Below are positions 17,315-26,260 of a stretch of 64,000 bases of DNA, one piece after another. Source of the stretch: Burkholderia vietnamiensis LMG 10929. GTDB taxonomy: Bacteria; Pseudomonadota; Gammaproteobacteria; Burkholderiales; Burkholderiaceae. The notes under the pieces were generated by a model that worked only from the letters and a program-made list of their open reading frames with translations, was not told the origin of the DNA and made no database searches. The stretch is from NCBI RefSeq assembly GCF_000959445.1, contig NZ_CP009631.1, positions 620,001-684,000 on the forward strand. Reading direction: 5' to 3'. Position 1 is the stretch's first letter, and the number at the start of each line of letters is the position of its first letter. Both the position numbers and the translations under genes were made by a program.

Positions 17315-19512
17315 GCTTCCTGTTCCGAGTTCGTATAGCGTTGCCACATGGCGAGGAACGCCGCTTCGAGATGCGTCGCGAACCGGCGCGCGTCGCACAG
17401 CGGCGATGCGAGCAGTTGCGCGCGCAGCCCGGCGCGCAGCGTCGCGAGCCGCTCGCGGTCGCGCACCGCCGCGATCGCCTTCGCGACGTAGGCGTCCTCG
17501 CCGTCCGCGATCCATTCGCCCATGCCCGCCGCGTGCAGCAGGCTTTCGCAGATGTGCGTGACGAACCGGCTGCCCTTCATGCCGAGCACCGGCACGCCCA
17601 TCCACATTGCTTCGGCGGTGGTCGTGCCGCCCGGGTACGGGAACGGGCTCAGCGCGACGTCGATGCGGTTATATGCGTTCAGGTATTCCGTGCGCGGCGA
17701 ACCGGCCTCGAGGATCAGCCGGTCGGCGCCGATGCCATGCCGCGCGAACCGCGCGACGGTCGCATCGCGCACGCCCTCGCGGCCGAGCTCGTGCGCCTTG
17801 AGCAGCAGCCGCGCGTCCGGCACCGCGTGCAGGATGCGCGACCACGCGTGCACGACGTCGTCGCCGATCTTCACGAGCTGGCCGAAGCAGCCGAAGGTCG
17901 GATGGCCGTGCGCCGCCATCGGCAGCGGACCGACCTCGACCTCGTCGGCCGGCGGCGTGAAGCACAGGAAGCTGTCCGGCAGCCGCCACGGCGCTTCGAC
18001 GAAGTGATGCGCGTCGGCGTCCGGCAGCGTGTAGCGGTCGCCGATGAAGTAGTCGATCGCGTCGCAGCCTGTCGTCGCGAAAAAGCCGAGCCAGCTCGCC
18101 TGCACCGGCGCGGGTTTCCAGCCGAATGCGGCCAGCCCGCTCGACTGCGTATGGCCCGCGAGGTCGACGAGGACGTCGATCCCGTCGTCATGAATCATTC
18201 GCGCGGCGGCCTCCGGCGGCAGCGCGGCGATCGAGCGCCAGACGCTCGCGTGCGGCTTCAGTTTCGCGGTGATCGCGTCCTCCTCGTCCGTGGTCACGTA
18301 CACGCGCAGGTCGATGCGCGTGCGGTCGAGGTGGGCGAGCACGCTCTCCAGGAAGATGCCGACCGGATGCAGGCGCAGATCGCCGGACACGAAGCCGACG
18401 CGCAGCGGCCGCCCCTGCGCGCGCGCGGCCCGCTCGCGCGGATCGTGCGCATAGCGCGTCGAACGCGCCGCCAGATGGCGGCCGTAGCGCAGCGCATCGG
18501 CCAGGTAATCGTCAGGGCTCACGCAAGCGGATGCCGCCGCGCTGAACAGCAAGCGGCTCAGCACCGTCGCCGCCACGTCGTCGGCGTCGTCGCGCACCAG
18601 CGCCAGCGCGTCGCGATATGCGTGGACCGCGGCATCGACGTTGCCCTGCGCGCGCAGGATGTCGCCTAGATTCACGTGCATCAGCACGGCGGGCGCGCCG
18701 GCCTGCAGCGCCTGCCGGCAATACACGAGCGCTTCGTCGAGCCGCTGCAGCTTCAGCAGCACGACGGACAGGTTGTGGCACGCGCCGGCGTCGGCGGGAT
18801 TCAGCGCGACGGCGGTGCGATGGCACGCCAGCGCGTCGTCGAGCCGGTTCAGCCCGTGATACGCGTTGCCCGCGTGGTTGTGCGCCTCGCCCAGGTTCGG
18901 CGCGAGGCGGATCGCGTCCAGCGCATGGGTGAGCGCTTCCGCGCAGCGCAACTGCTTGTGACGCACCGCGCTCAGGTTCGCGTGGGCCATCGCCATCGAC
19001 GCGTCCAGCTCGATCGCGCGTTCATAGTGCTTGGCGGCGCCATCGAGGTCGCCCAGGTCTTGCAGCGCGTTGCCGAGATTGTTGTAGGCCTGCGCGTAAT
19101 CGGCGCGCAGCTCGATCGCGCGCGCGCTGCTCGCCATCGCCGCCGTCGGATCGCCCGCGTCGCGCAACGCGTTGCCGAGGTTGTTGTGTGCTTCAGGGTA
19201 GTCGGGACGCAGCGTCACCGCGCGCCGGTAATGCGCGATCGCGTCGTCGAGCCGGCCGCTTTCGCGCAGCATGTTGCCCAGGTTGTTGAAGTACGACGCG
19301 TCCGGCCGCTCGACCAGCGACTGCTTCATCAGCGCGAGGCCCGCGTCGTACTGCTTCAGCTGACACGCCAGCAGCCCCAGGAAATGCAGCGCATCCGGCT
19401 GGCCCGGCTGGGCGGTGAGGATCGCGTCGTACAGCGTCTTCGCTTCGGCCAGACGGCCGGACTGATGGTGCGCGAGCGCGGTCTGCAACTGCAGTGCGAG
19501 GCTCGACGTCAT
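17311..19512 (-). CDS. TPR-containing family 41 glycosyltransferase, second of three
   Basis: A 733-residue paralogue of its neighbours. TPR repeats cover about residues 5-345. The GT41 domain follows, with SGDLRLHPVG, FGQLVKIGDD and LSPFPYPGGTTTAEAMWMG. Its first ~150 residues are almost identical to those of the downstream gene, both beginning LAHHQSGRLAEAKTLYDAIL after short different leaders. The rest is clearly diverged, which suggests duplication followed by gene conversion. It starts at MTSSLALQLQT, overlapping the upstream gene by 4 bases, and stops within the ATGA of the downstream start. It is probably a translationally coupled protein O-glycosyltransferase. Confidence 0.9.
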   Translation of the reverse strand: MTSSLALQLQTALAHHQSGRLAEAKTLYDAILTAQPGQPDALHFLGLLACQLKQYDAGLALMKQSLVERPDASYFNNLGNMLRESGRLDDAIAHYRRAVTLRPDYPEAHNNLGNALRDAGDPTAAMASSARAIELRADYAQAYNNLGNALQDLGDLDGAAKHYERAIELDASMAMAHANLSAVRHKQLRCAEALTHALDAIRLAPNLGEAHNHAGNAYHGLNRLDDALACHRTAVALNPADAGACHNLSVVLLKLQRLDEALVYCRQALQAGAPAVLMHVNLGDILRAQGNVDAAVHAYRDALALVRDDADDVAATVLSRLLFSAAASACVSPDDYLADALRYGRHLAARSTRYAHDPRERAARAQGRPLRVGFVSGDLRLHPVGIFLESVLAHLDRTRIDLRVYVTTDEEDAITAKLKPHASVWRSIAALPPEAAARMIHDDGIDVLVDLAGHTQSSGLAAFGWKPAPVQASWLGFFATTGCDAIDYFIGDRYTLPDADAHHFVEAPWRLPDSFLCFTPPADEVEVGPLPMAAHGHPTFGCFGQLVKIGDDVVHAWSRILHAVPDARLLLKAHELGREGVRDATVARFARHGIGADRLILEAGSPRTEYLNAYNRIDVALSPFPYPGGTTTAEAMWMGVPVLGMKGSRFVTHICESLLHAAGMGEWIADGEDAYVAKAIAAVRDRERLATLRAGLRAQLLASPLCDARRFATHLEAAFLAMWQRYTNSEQEA

Positions 19513-21329
19513 TGCGCGTGCCGCCCCATCGTGACGCCGCCGGCATCGCCGTCGGCCTCGATGTGTCGCGCCCACATCGCATGCAGCGCATCCTCGAAAT
19601 GACCTGCGAAACGGCGCGCATCGCACAGCGGCGCGGCGAGCACCTGCGCGCGCAGCCGCGCGCGCAGCGCGGTGAGCGTGGCCGCGTCGCCGGCGCAAGC
19701 AACGGCTTTCGCGACATACGCGTCGTCGTCGTCCGCGATCCATTCGGACATGTTCGCCGCGTGCAGCAGGCTCTCGCAGATGTGCGACAGAAACCGGTCG
19801 CCGCGGCGACCGAGCACCGGTACGCCCATCCACAATGCTTCGGCCGTAGTCGTGCCGCCCGGATACGGGAACGGGCTCAACATCACGTCGACCCGCCGGT
19901 ACGCGGCGAGATATTCGGCGCGCGGCGAACGGCCTTCGAACAGCAGGCTCGCCGCGCCAATGCCGTGCGCCGCGAAGCGCGCCGCGAGTGCCTCCGGCTC
20001 CCGTTCGTCATCGAGATGCGGCGCCTTCACGAACAGCTTCGCGCACGGGATGCCGGTCAGTACACGCGCCCACACCGCGATCACGTGATCGGTGATCTTC
20101 GCGAGTTTGCCGAAATAGCCGAAGGTCGGATAACCGTTCGCGAGCATCGGCGGCACGCCGACGTCCAGTTCGACATCCGGTGCGGTGAAGCACAGATAGC
20201 TGTCGGGCAGATGCCACGCGCGTTCCACGAAATGCGACGCTTCGGCGGGCGGCATCACGTGGCGATCGCCGAGCACGTAGTCGATCGCGCGCACGCCCGT
20301 GCTCGCGAAATAGCCCGGCCAGCTGACCTGCACCGGGGCAGGCTTCCATGCGAACAACGGCAGGCGGTTGTAAATCGTGTGCCCCGACGCGTCGATCAGG
20401 ACGTCGATGCGGTCGTCGCGGATGCGCGCCGCCGCAGCAGCGTCGTTCAGGCCGGCCAGCGGCGTCCATGACGCGAACCGCGGCTTGATGCGGGCCGTGA
20501 CGTCGTCTTCGACCACCCGGGTCGGATACGCATGCAGCTCGACGCGTGCCCGGTCGACATGCTCGAGCATCGACTCGATGAAATAGCCGACCGGATGCGA
20601 CTTCAGGTCGCCCGACACGATGCCGACGCGCAGCGGTCGGCCGATGCGCGGGCCGGCGTCGACCAGCCACGTCGTCCACGGCTGTGCGCGAGCACTGACG
20701 AGCGCGCCAAAGCGCGTGGCTTCGTCGAGATACGCGCGCTGGTCGAACGCGTCGCTGTAGTGATAGGCGAACAGCAGGTTGCTGCGCGGCTCCGGCAAGT
20801 CGGGGCATAGCGCGATTGCGTGCTGATATGCCTCGAGCGCGGCCGGAATCTCGTTCAGATCGACTAACGCGTTGCCGAGATTGTTGTATGCCTGGCCATG
20901 GTCGGGCTGCAGTTCGATCGCCCGGTAGAACGCGTCGACGGCTGCAAGCGCATCGCCGGCGAGACGCTGCGCGTTGCCGAGGTTGTTGTACGCATCGACG
21001 TAGTCGGGCTGCAGCTCGATCGCGACGCGAAAGCACTCGGCCGCTGCCGCCGGACGGTTGCTCGCGTCCATCACGTTGCCGAGGTTGTAGTAATAGAGCG
21101 GATCGGGCTTGATCTCGATCGCCGCCATGATTCGTTCGGACGCGTCGTGATAGCGCCCGCGCAGATGCTCGATCAGGCCGAGCAGATGCAACGCGTCGGC
21201 GTGCCGCGGCTCGATGTCGAGAATGTGCCGATACAGCGCCTCTGCCTCGTCGAGGCGCCCTGCCTGATGGTGCGCCAGCGCCAGTCCGATGGTGGAGGCG
21301 GAGGAGTCGGACATCGCGAGATCTGTCAT
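19509..21329 (-). CDS. TPR-containing family 41 glycosyltransferase, first of three
   Basis: A 606-residue, more diverged paralogue. It has about six TPR units (residues 10-235, for example YVDAYNNLGNAQRLAGDALA) and then a GT41 domain with SGDLKSHPVGYFIESML, FGYFGKLAKITD and LSPFPYPGGTTTAEALWMG. The alternative start MSDSSAST lies 15 bases further in; neither has a clear ribosome-binding sequence. The gene leads the three-gene ATGA-overlapped run. The stepwise change in TPR number (short, medium, long) between the paralogues could mean different acceptor selection. Confidence 0.88.
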   Translation of the reverse strand: MTDLAMSDSSASTIGLALAHHQAGRLDEAEALYRHILDIEPRHADALHLLGLIEHLRGRYHDASERIMAAIEIKPDPLYYYNLGNVMDASNRPAAAAECFRVAIELQPDYVDAYNNLGNAQRLAGDALAAVDAFYRAIELQPDHGQAYNNLGNALVDLNEIPAALEAYQHAIALCPDLPEPRSNLLFAYHYSDAFDQRAYLDEATRFGALVSARAQPWTTWLVDAGPRIGRPLRVGIVSGDLKSHPVGYFIESMLEHVDRARVELHAYPTRVVEDDVTARIKPRFASWTPLAGLNDAAAAARIRDDRIDVLIDASGHTIYNRLPLFAWKPAPVQVSWPGYFASTGVRAIDYVLGDRHVMPPAEASHFVERAWHLPDSYLCFTAPDVELDVGVPPMLANGYPTFGYFGKLAKITDHVIAVWARVLTGIPCAKLFVKAPHLDDEREPEALAARFAAHGIGAASLLFEGRSPRAEYLAAYRRVDVMLSPFPYPGGTTTAEALWMGVPVLGRRGDRFLSHICESLLHAANMSEWIADDDDAYVAKAVACAGDAATLTALRARLRAQVLAAPLCDARRFAGHFEDALHAMWARHIEADGDAGGVTMGRHAQ

Positions 21330-22641
21330 CGTGGGAAATCAGCGTGGTTTCGGTACGGGCCGCGCATTTGAACCCGGGCAACCGAAGCGAAGGCGCGCAC
21401 ACGCAACCATACACGTACGGCTTGCGTGCCGACACTCGTCACCATTCAAGTATTCTCGGCGTGCCTGTCCCGTTCCAATTGCCAGAGGAAGCGGCGGAAT
21501 TGGTCACTGTTCGCTGCACTGGGCACATGCCTGCGAACGAATGCCGGAACCGACGGGCGGGAAACCGCATGAAGTGAGAACGGCGAAGTACACCGAAGCC
21601 AACGGCGCTGCCGTCCACGGCAAGCCGTCCGATTTGTCGCGCCGGCTAGTGTCGCGGTTGCGCCGCTCATCGTATCGTGCGCGGTACCGGCTTCCCGCAC
21701 GGTCGGCACCGGTCGCACCGCTGCATCCGGAATCCGCCAGAGGCCGCCCGAAAATCCGGTACGTGATTGAGAAAACCACCGTGACGATGACGAACAGCAA
21801 CACGGCGATGCAGGTTGCGATGTAGAAGGCGGGGAAACCAGCCCGGTGTAACTTTGGCGGGGAGGCGGGGCATCGGCGCACGAGACGCGGCGCCGCTCGC
21901 AGCAACGCGGGACAGAAGAGCTTTGTCGATCTGGCGCACGAAGTTCGATGCGACGCAGGCGCTTTTAGGCCGGCCCATGTGTCGATGGCTAGCATGTCCG
22001 TGCGCGACGATCGCGCGGCGAAATGCCGGTCGACCGGCCAGACCGGACCGATTCGTAAATTTCGCAATCGAATAGGCCGTGACAACTGTTGAGCTTGTTG
22101 CGATAGGGCTGAGGGTACACGATCGCCGCGTGCGGAGGCGGGTGCCGAGCATTTGGCGCAAGGGAGGCGGTTGCGGTGCCTCTGGAGAGAACACGCCGCA
22201 ATATTCGGCCGTGCACTAGGGGTGAAAAACCACACCGCGTCGAACATGACCATTGCGCGACGGCATGCTCGGCTGCCTAAGAAAGCGCAAAGTCGTCGTA
22301 TTGGTCGATCAAGGCCAGCACGTGCGCAGCCACCGGCTTGCTCTTCGGCGAAGCAGCCATGTGGCAGCGGCGCACCGGGATTAACTAGAGTCGGGGCGGA
22401 CCGTTTGGCGACCATCGGGAGTAGGCGCAAGGCAAGGACGGGAAACGCTTTCGAACGTCATTGTGGAGCAATTTCACACAACGCAGGTAGCACCTGCATG
22501 ACGTGTCCGCGGTCGACCGGGATGCAGGCCGGGCCACAATCAGATCGTTGGCCACCGCGCAATGGCGGCACGTTCTGCAAGGATCAGGACGACCGCCTTC
22601 AGATCGGCGGGGACACCGGAGTTTCCGACTGGCGCGCCCGA
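21330..22641. other. Gene-poor interval with possible decayed sequence
   Basis: About 1.3 kb without a convincing gene, less GC-biased than its neighbours and with open frames lacking family content. One stretch on the minus strand near 21720-21830 encodes a clean hydrophobic helix (FYIATCIAVLLFVIVTVVFSI) inside a longer frame of poor quality. It could be the relic of a membrane protein or a small unannotated one. The segment separates the GT41 triplet from the methyltransferase genes and may mark an old insertion or deletion site. Confidence 0.4.
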
Positions 22642-23508
22642 CTACACCAGACCACATAGAAAATCAATTCCGGGGGCCGCAAGCCGGCCATCGCGAAGCG
22701 ACAATTGCCGGCCCAAATTGGTACAGAAATGCACGAGCTTGCCAATATGCTCCCGCGACGGCAGCTCGGCCCGCTTAGTCGCGATCACGCCGATATACGA
22801 CGCTTCCTTCTGGTTAAATTGCGCCGACAACTGATTGACAGACGACGCCATCGCGGGCAGCAATTGCTGCAGCATCCCGGCTGCTGGCGTTTCAGGCTGC
22901 GTTTCACTCCAGAAGCCGAAACCGCCAACCGGGCCGGCATGCAGCACATCGAATCCCAGTGCCGTAAGAAAGGTCGCCCAGACCTCGGGATACATCGAGT
23001 CAAGTACGTGGCCCTCAATGTTCTTCCGGTCGATCACCGTGTGCAGCGCGCGCTGCGTCGGCGACGCGAAGTTGGGCGCACCAATCAACACCGTTCCACC
23101 CACCTTGGTCAGCGCAGCGTGGTCATAGAGGATTTCGCAGAAGTTCTCGAAATGCTCGATGAAACCAAGAGAAAACACTACGTCGAACGGTTCAAAGCCG
23201 CCCGCCATATAGTCGGCCAGTGGCACCTGCCGGAAATGGCCGATCGTGCAGCCGCGCTCGCGCGCCCATTCGCCCACCTCTGCGACGCGTGAATAAACAT
23301 CGATTCCGCTGATTGCATAGCCCTTCTGGCCAACGTGTTCGATGAACTTGCCTGGAAAGCAGCCGATCTCGATCGCGGTCATCCCCGGTCGCGTCGCTGC
23401 TGGAATGCCTGCATCCAGAAATTGAGCAAATAGGCCGGCGGCCAACGGCGACTGACGCCGAACGTCTATGCGGTCCCAAGTTTCATTCCAATCCGGACTC
23501 TTTTCCAT
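22642..23508 (-). CDS. Class I SAM-dependent methyltransferase
   Basis: A 288-residue Rossmann-fold methyltransferase. SAM-binding motif I is AIEIGCFPGKFIEHVG (about residues 48-63). The acidic residue ending strand 2 is in ISGIDVYSR, and motif IV-like FDVVFSLGFIEHFENF follows. The start at MEKSPDWNETWDRI is supported by AAGGA 7 bases upstream; the open frame runs further but without family content. Substrate unknown. In this setting it may methylate a sugar of a surface or flagellar glycan. It lies downstream of a second methyltransferase and a GT32-like gene on the same strand. Confidence 0.82.
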   Translation of the reverse strand: MEKSPDWNETWDRIDVRRQSPLAAGLFAQFLDAGIPAATRPGMTAIEIGCFPGKFIEHVGQKGYAISGIDVYSRVAEVGEWARERGCTIGHFRQVPLADYMAGGFEPFDVVFSLGFIEHFENFCEILYDHAALTKVGGTVLIGAPNFASPTQRALHTVIDRKNIEGHVLDSMYPEVWATFLTALGFDVLHAGPVGGFGFWSETQPETPAAGMLQQLLPAMASSVNQLSAQFNQKEASYIGVIATKRAELPSREHIGKLVHFCTNLGRQLSLRDGRLAAPGIDFLCGLV

Positions 23509-23644
23509 ATCGACATCCTTAATGTCATTCTGATCTGTATTGCCTCGTGCTTCCAACACCAGCATGGCGCGCCGACGCAATCGCGGTCGCGCTGAGATGC
23601 AATCGCGGGAAGTTAGCGCGCACCAGGACGGGGGATGCCGTGCA

Positions 23645-24322
23645 TTACGTCGTCTCGGCACCCAGCGGGTCTTCCGGACGCTTGGATGCAATCAACAAAA
23701 GCGATTGACCACCTAGTCGGAACAGCCCCTTCACGTGCCACCGGGTCAAGGTTCGGATCGCGTTGGTTAGCGTATATGGCGTGAACCAGCACACGTTCTC
23801 CGCCGGCACGACTTCGACGAACACCTCCTCGAGATCGGCGAAATCAAAGTGACTCGACTGACATTGAGCGGCATCGCGAACCGTGACGACAATATTCCTG
23901 AAGTCGAGTTGGTCGACCTGTTCGAACCATTCAGAAAGATTGCCGGTACGTTCGAGCACGCCGCTTGCAAGCACGACATCGACCGGTCCGCTCACCTGCG
24001 CCAGATCCGCGTAAAGCGGCTGCTCGCAATACTGTGAAAGCGCATTCAGACCGTCACGGTCGGCGTCCACGCCGATCAGTTCCGCGCACCGATTTGCGCG
24101 CGACAACTTCAGATGCAGGTGGCTGGCCGGATCGATCGGTGCCGCGCCGACACATCCCACGTTCAACACCCGCTTGCCCGCGCTCATGTCGATCAGCGCG
24201 GACGCCTCGTCGAAATCAATCAGAGCCTGCGACAACGAAACTTTCCGCACCGACGTCGGTGCATGCAGTTGTTCAAGCAGACTCTGCGCGGGACTGATCT
24301 GCGGAATGAACGACGTATTCAT
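23645..24322 (-). CDS. SAM-dependent methyltransferase-like protein
   Basis: A 225-residue protein with a methyltransferase-like layout. VLNVGCVGAAP (about residues 50-60) takes the position of the SAM glycine loop, LIGVDADRDGL ends strand 2 with an Asp, and VDVVLASGVLERTGNL resembles motif IV. The glycine loop departs from the usual GxGxG, so SAM binding is less certain than for the neighbour. It overlaps the upstream GT32-like gene by 4 bases (ATGA) and so is probably co-translated. Acceptor unknown; a role in glycan modification is inferred from neighbours. Confidence 0.7.
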   Translation of the reverse strand: MNTSFIPQISPAQSLLEQLHAPTSVRKVSLSQALIDFDEASALIDMSAGKRVLNVGCVGAAPIDPASHLHLKLSRANRCAELIGVDADRDGLNALSQYCEQPLYADLAQVSGPVDVVLASGVLERTGNLSEWFEQVDQLDFRNIVVTVRDAAQCQSSHFDFADLEEVFVEVVPAENVCWFTPYTLTNAIRTLTRWHVKGLFRLGGQSLLLIASKRPEDPLGAETT

Positions 24323-24960
24323 TTGAATTCCAGTGTGCGGAGACGCTCGTAGTGGTTAAAGGTGCTGCCCCAGAACTGCTTTGCATAGACGGGCCCGCTA
24401 CCCGTGTATTCGCGCCCCGTGTGATGTCGTGGAATGAAGTAATGACTGGGAAAAACGGTCAAGTCCGTGGGCTTGAATTCGTGGATAGCCTGAGTGAATC
24501 GCAACGGCCCGACCGTCTTCCAAGCCTTTTCGTTGCAGACCGTCGACAGGCGCCGGATGTCGGCTACTATTTTCCGAAACAGCGGGTGTCCCGGACGTGC
24601 ACCGACATAGCCCGCGGCTAGCAATCCCGGCGCGGCGAATTCGCTTTCCCAGCACGTCACCAAGTCGCACTCGAACAACGTTGGATCGAGCGGACGAATG
24701 CAGACGCTGTCCGCGTCGACCGCAAAGCCCCCGTACCAATACAGAAACTGCCAACGCATCAGATCCGCAACGCCATTCAGTTCTCGCCCCCACATCTCCT
24801 GCATCTGGCGCGCATTCGGCCATTTGCAATTGAGCAAATCGTCATTGCCCCACAGGCGAATCTGCAAATCAGGATTGAGCCGGCGCCAGGTTTCGATACA
24901 GTTGTCCGGCCGTTTGTCCTGATCGCCGACCCAAATGATATGAAGAATTTTCGGAATCAT
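24319..24960 (-). CDS. GT32-like glycosyltransferase with DXD motif
   Basis: A 213-residue sugar transferase of the GT32/capsular-synthesis type. It begins MIPKILHIIWVGDQDKRPDN, the usual N-terminal strand, and contains ADLMRWQFLYWYGGFAVDAD, the family core with the metal-binding DxD. Length is within the family range. It is the first gene of a minus-strand run with two methyltransferases; the TPR/GT41 triplet lies further downstream. It may extend or decorate a glycan built on flagellin or another surface polymer, which is inference. Confidence 0.82.
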   Translation of the reverse strand: MIPKILHIIWVGDQDKRPDNCIETWRRLNPDLQIRLWGNDDLLNCKWPNARQMQEMWGRELNGVADLMRWQFLYWYGGFAVDADSVCIRPLDPTLFECDLVTCWESEFAAPGLLAAGYVGARPGHPLFRKIVADIRRLSTVCNEKAWKTVGPLRFTQAIHEFKPTDLTVFPSHYFIPRHHTGREYTGSGPVYAKQFWGSTFNHYERLRTLEFK

Positions 24961-25577
24961 CGTAAGCGTGCTGAGTGTGGCGAAGAATTACGCGACGAGC
25001 ATCAGGGTCTGTCGCAGCCGGCCCGTTCCGGCGTGCAGCGGCCCTGACCGCCGAGCGGAATGGGGTCAGCGGACTAGTCTGCGGCGCACAATATTAGCGC
25101 TGGGGGCGAGAACCAATCGCGCAAACAAACCCGAAAAGTGGTATCAGTTCAAGATTTCCGATATGACGCTGGGCAGCGAAACAATGCCCTCTCAATCCGG
25201 GAAAGCGGTCCGCCAAAGTGCCCGATGAGGCACGACAATGCGATGCCGTACATCGCGGGACGAGCACCAAACGGGTGGGGAACTGTGGAGTTAAGCAGTT
25301 GTTGTCGCTCCAAGACAACCTGTTCTTGACGCTTTTGCGGCCGAATCAGGCGCTCCACAGGACCGCCCTGCCACCAACACAAGCTATTCCCCTCGTCAAA
25401 GTCAGCAGACGCTTCAAATCCTTGTGGTCGCGCCCTTCTTATTGGCACTGTAGCCATCTCGCCTGACCAACGCTTATGTAGATATCGCAAGAGCGTGCCG
25501 CCGTGGCGCTTGCTCTCAGAGACTCTACTCTGCCAGCATGTGGGCTTTGCCTCCAGCAGCCACTTCGGCGTCGGGGT
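24961..25577. other. Non-coding interval left of the IS-disrupted locus
   Basis: About 620 bases without a supportable gene. Composition is mixed and less GC-rich than the core chromosome, in line with accessory or degraded DNA. A minus-strand frame across about 25149-25490 has no recognisable family content. I see no tRNA, repeat array or complete insertion sequence here. Confidence 0.4.
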
Positions 25578-25824
25578 TTACCTCGTCCCACTTGAATAGC
25601 CGCCTCTGGCCCCCCAAGCCCCTTCAGCGTCTCGCGAGCGATTGCTTCGTGAAGTCATCATTTCAACGTCGGTCAAGTACACGAGCACAAGCACTTCTCC
25701 GTCGCGGCCGCGAGCACTGTGCTCCATGACTTCGTACTTGTCCGCACCGTCATCGTCGAACCAGACTTCAGCGGGTTGTTTTCCCTGCGCCTCCCTACCG
25801 TGCTGCAAGACGTCGTAAGCAAAG

Positions 25825-25827
25825 CTA
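25825..25827. repeat. Target-site duplication CTA, left copy
   Basis: The CTA immediately left of the left inverted repeat is repeated at 27150-27152 after the right repeat. Collapsing the two copies restores the interrupted protease reading frame. Confidence 0.85.
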
Positions 25828-25877
25828 TGAACCGCCCCGAGTTTTGTGGAGGCTCCAACTCTTGAGAGAATGGAGCC

Positions 25878-26204
25878 ATGAACAAGAAGCCAAGCAAGTT
25901 TTCCCCGGAAGTCCGAGAGCGCGCAGTGCGCCTCGTACGCGAGCAGCGTAGCGAGCACCCGTCGATGTGGGCGGCAGTCGAATCGATTGCGCCGATGATC
26001 GGCTGCACGCCGCAGACGTTGTTGGATTGGGTTAAGCGCGACGAGGTCGACCGTGGAGAGCGCGATGGCGTGAGTACGGCCGAGCGTGAACGCATCAAGG
26101 CCTTGGAGCGCGAGGTCAAGGAACTGCGCCGGACCAATGAGATTCTCAAACTGGCGAGCGCGTTTTTCGCCCAGGCGGAGCTCGACCGCCGTTTCAAGTC
26201 CTGA
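25878..26204 (+). CDS. IS3-family transposase OrfA
   Basis: A 108-residue protein with an N-terminal helix-turn-helix ([25 protein letters not shown]) that binds the element ends and a C-terminal leucine-zipper-like helix ([20 protein letters not shown]). It ends AELDRRFKS. The family produces the active OrfAB fusion by -1 frameshifting near the end of orfA. The frame relation is indeed -1, and a T-run at about 26163-26167 (the AFFA codons) is the likely slip site. Confidence 0.93.
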   Translation: MNKKPSKFSPEVRERAVRLVREQRSEHPSMWAAVESIAPMIGCTPQTLLDWVKRDEVDRGERDGVSTAERERIKALEREVKELRRTNEILKLASAFFAQAELDRRFKS

Positions 26205-26260
26205 AGGCCTTCATTGATCAGCATCGCGACACCTTCGGGGTCGAGCCGATCTGCAAGGTC

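Noticed and set aside
14807-17338. Long plus-strand open frames opposite the GT41 genes
   Set aside because: They mirror the TPR repeats in reverse complement and have no family content. The minus-strand genes are certain.
21504-22430. 308-codon minus-strand frame
   Set aside because: Low-quality Arg/Ser/Ala-rich sequence with no domain apart from one hydrophobic stretch. Kept as a note, not called as a gene.
25320-25440. Integron attC-like sequence suggested by the reading NQALHRTAL
   Set aside because: No paired core sites or cassette structure could be identified. The resemblance is too weak.
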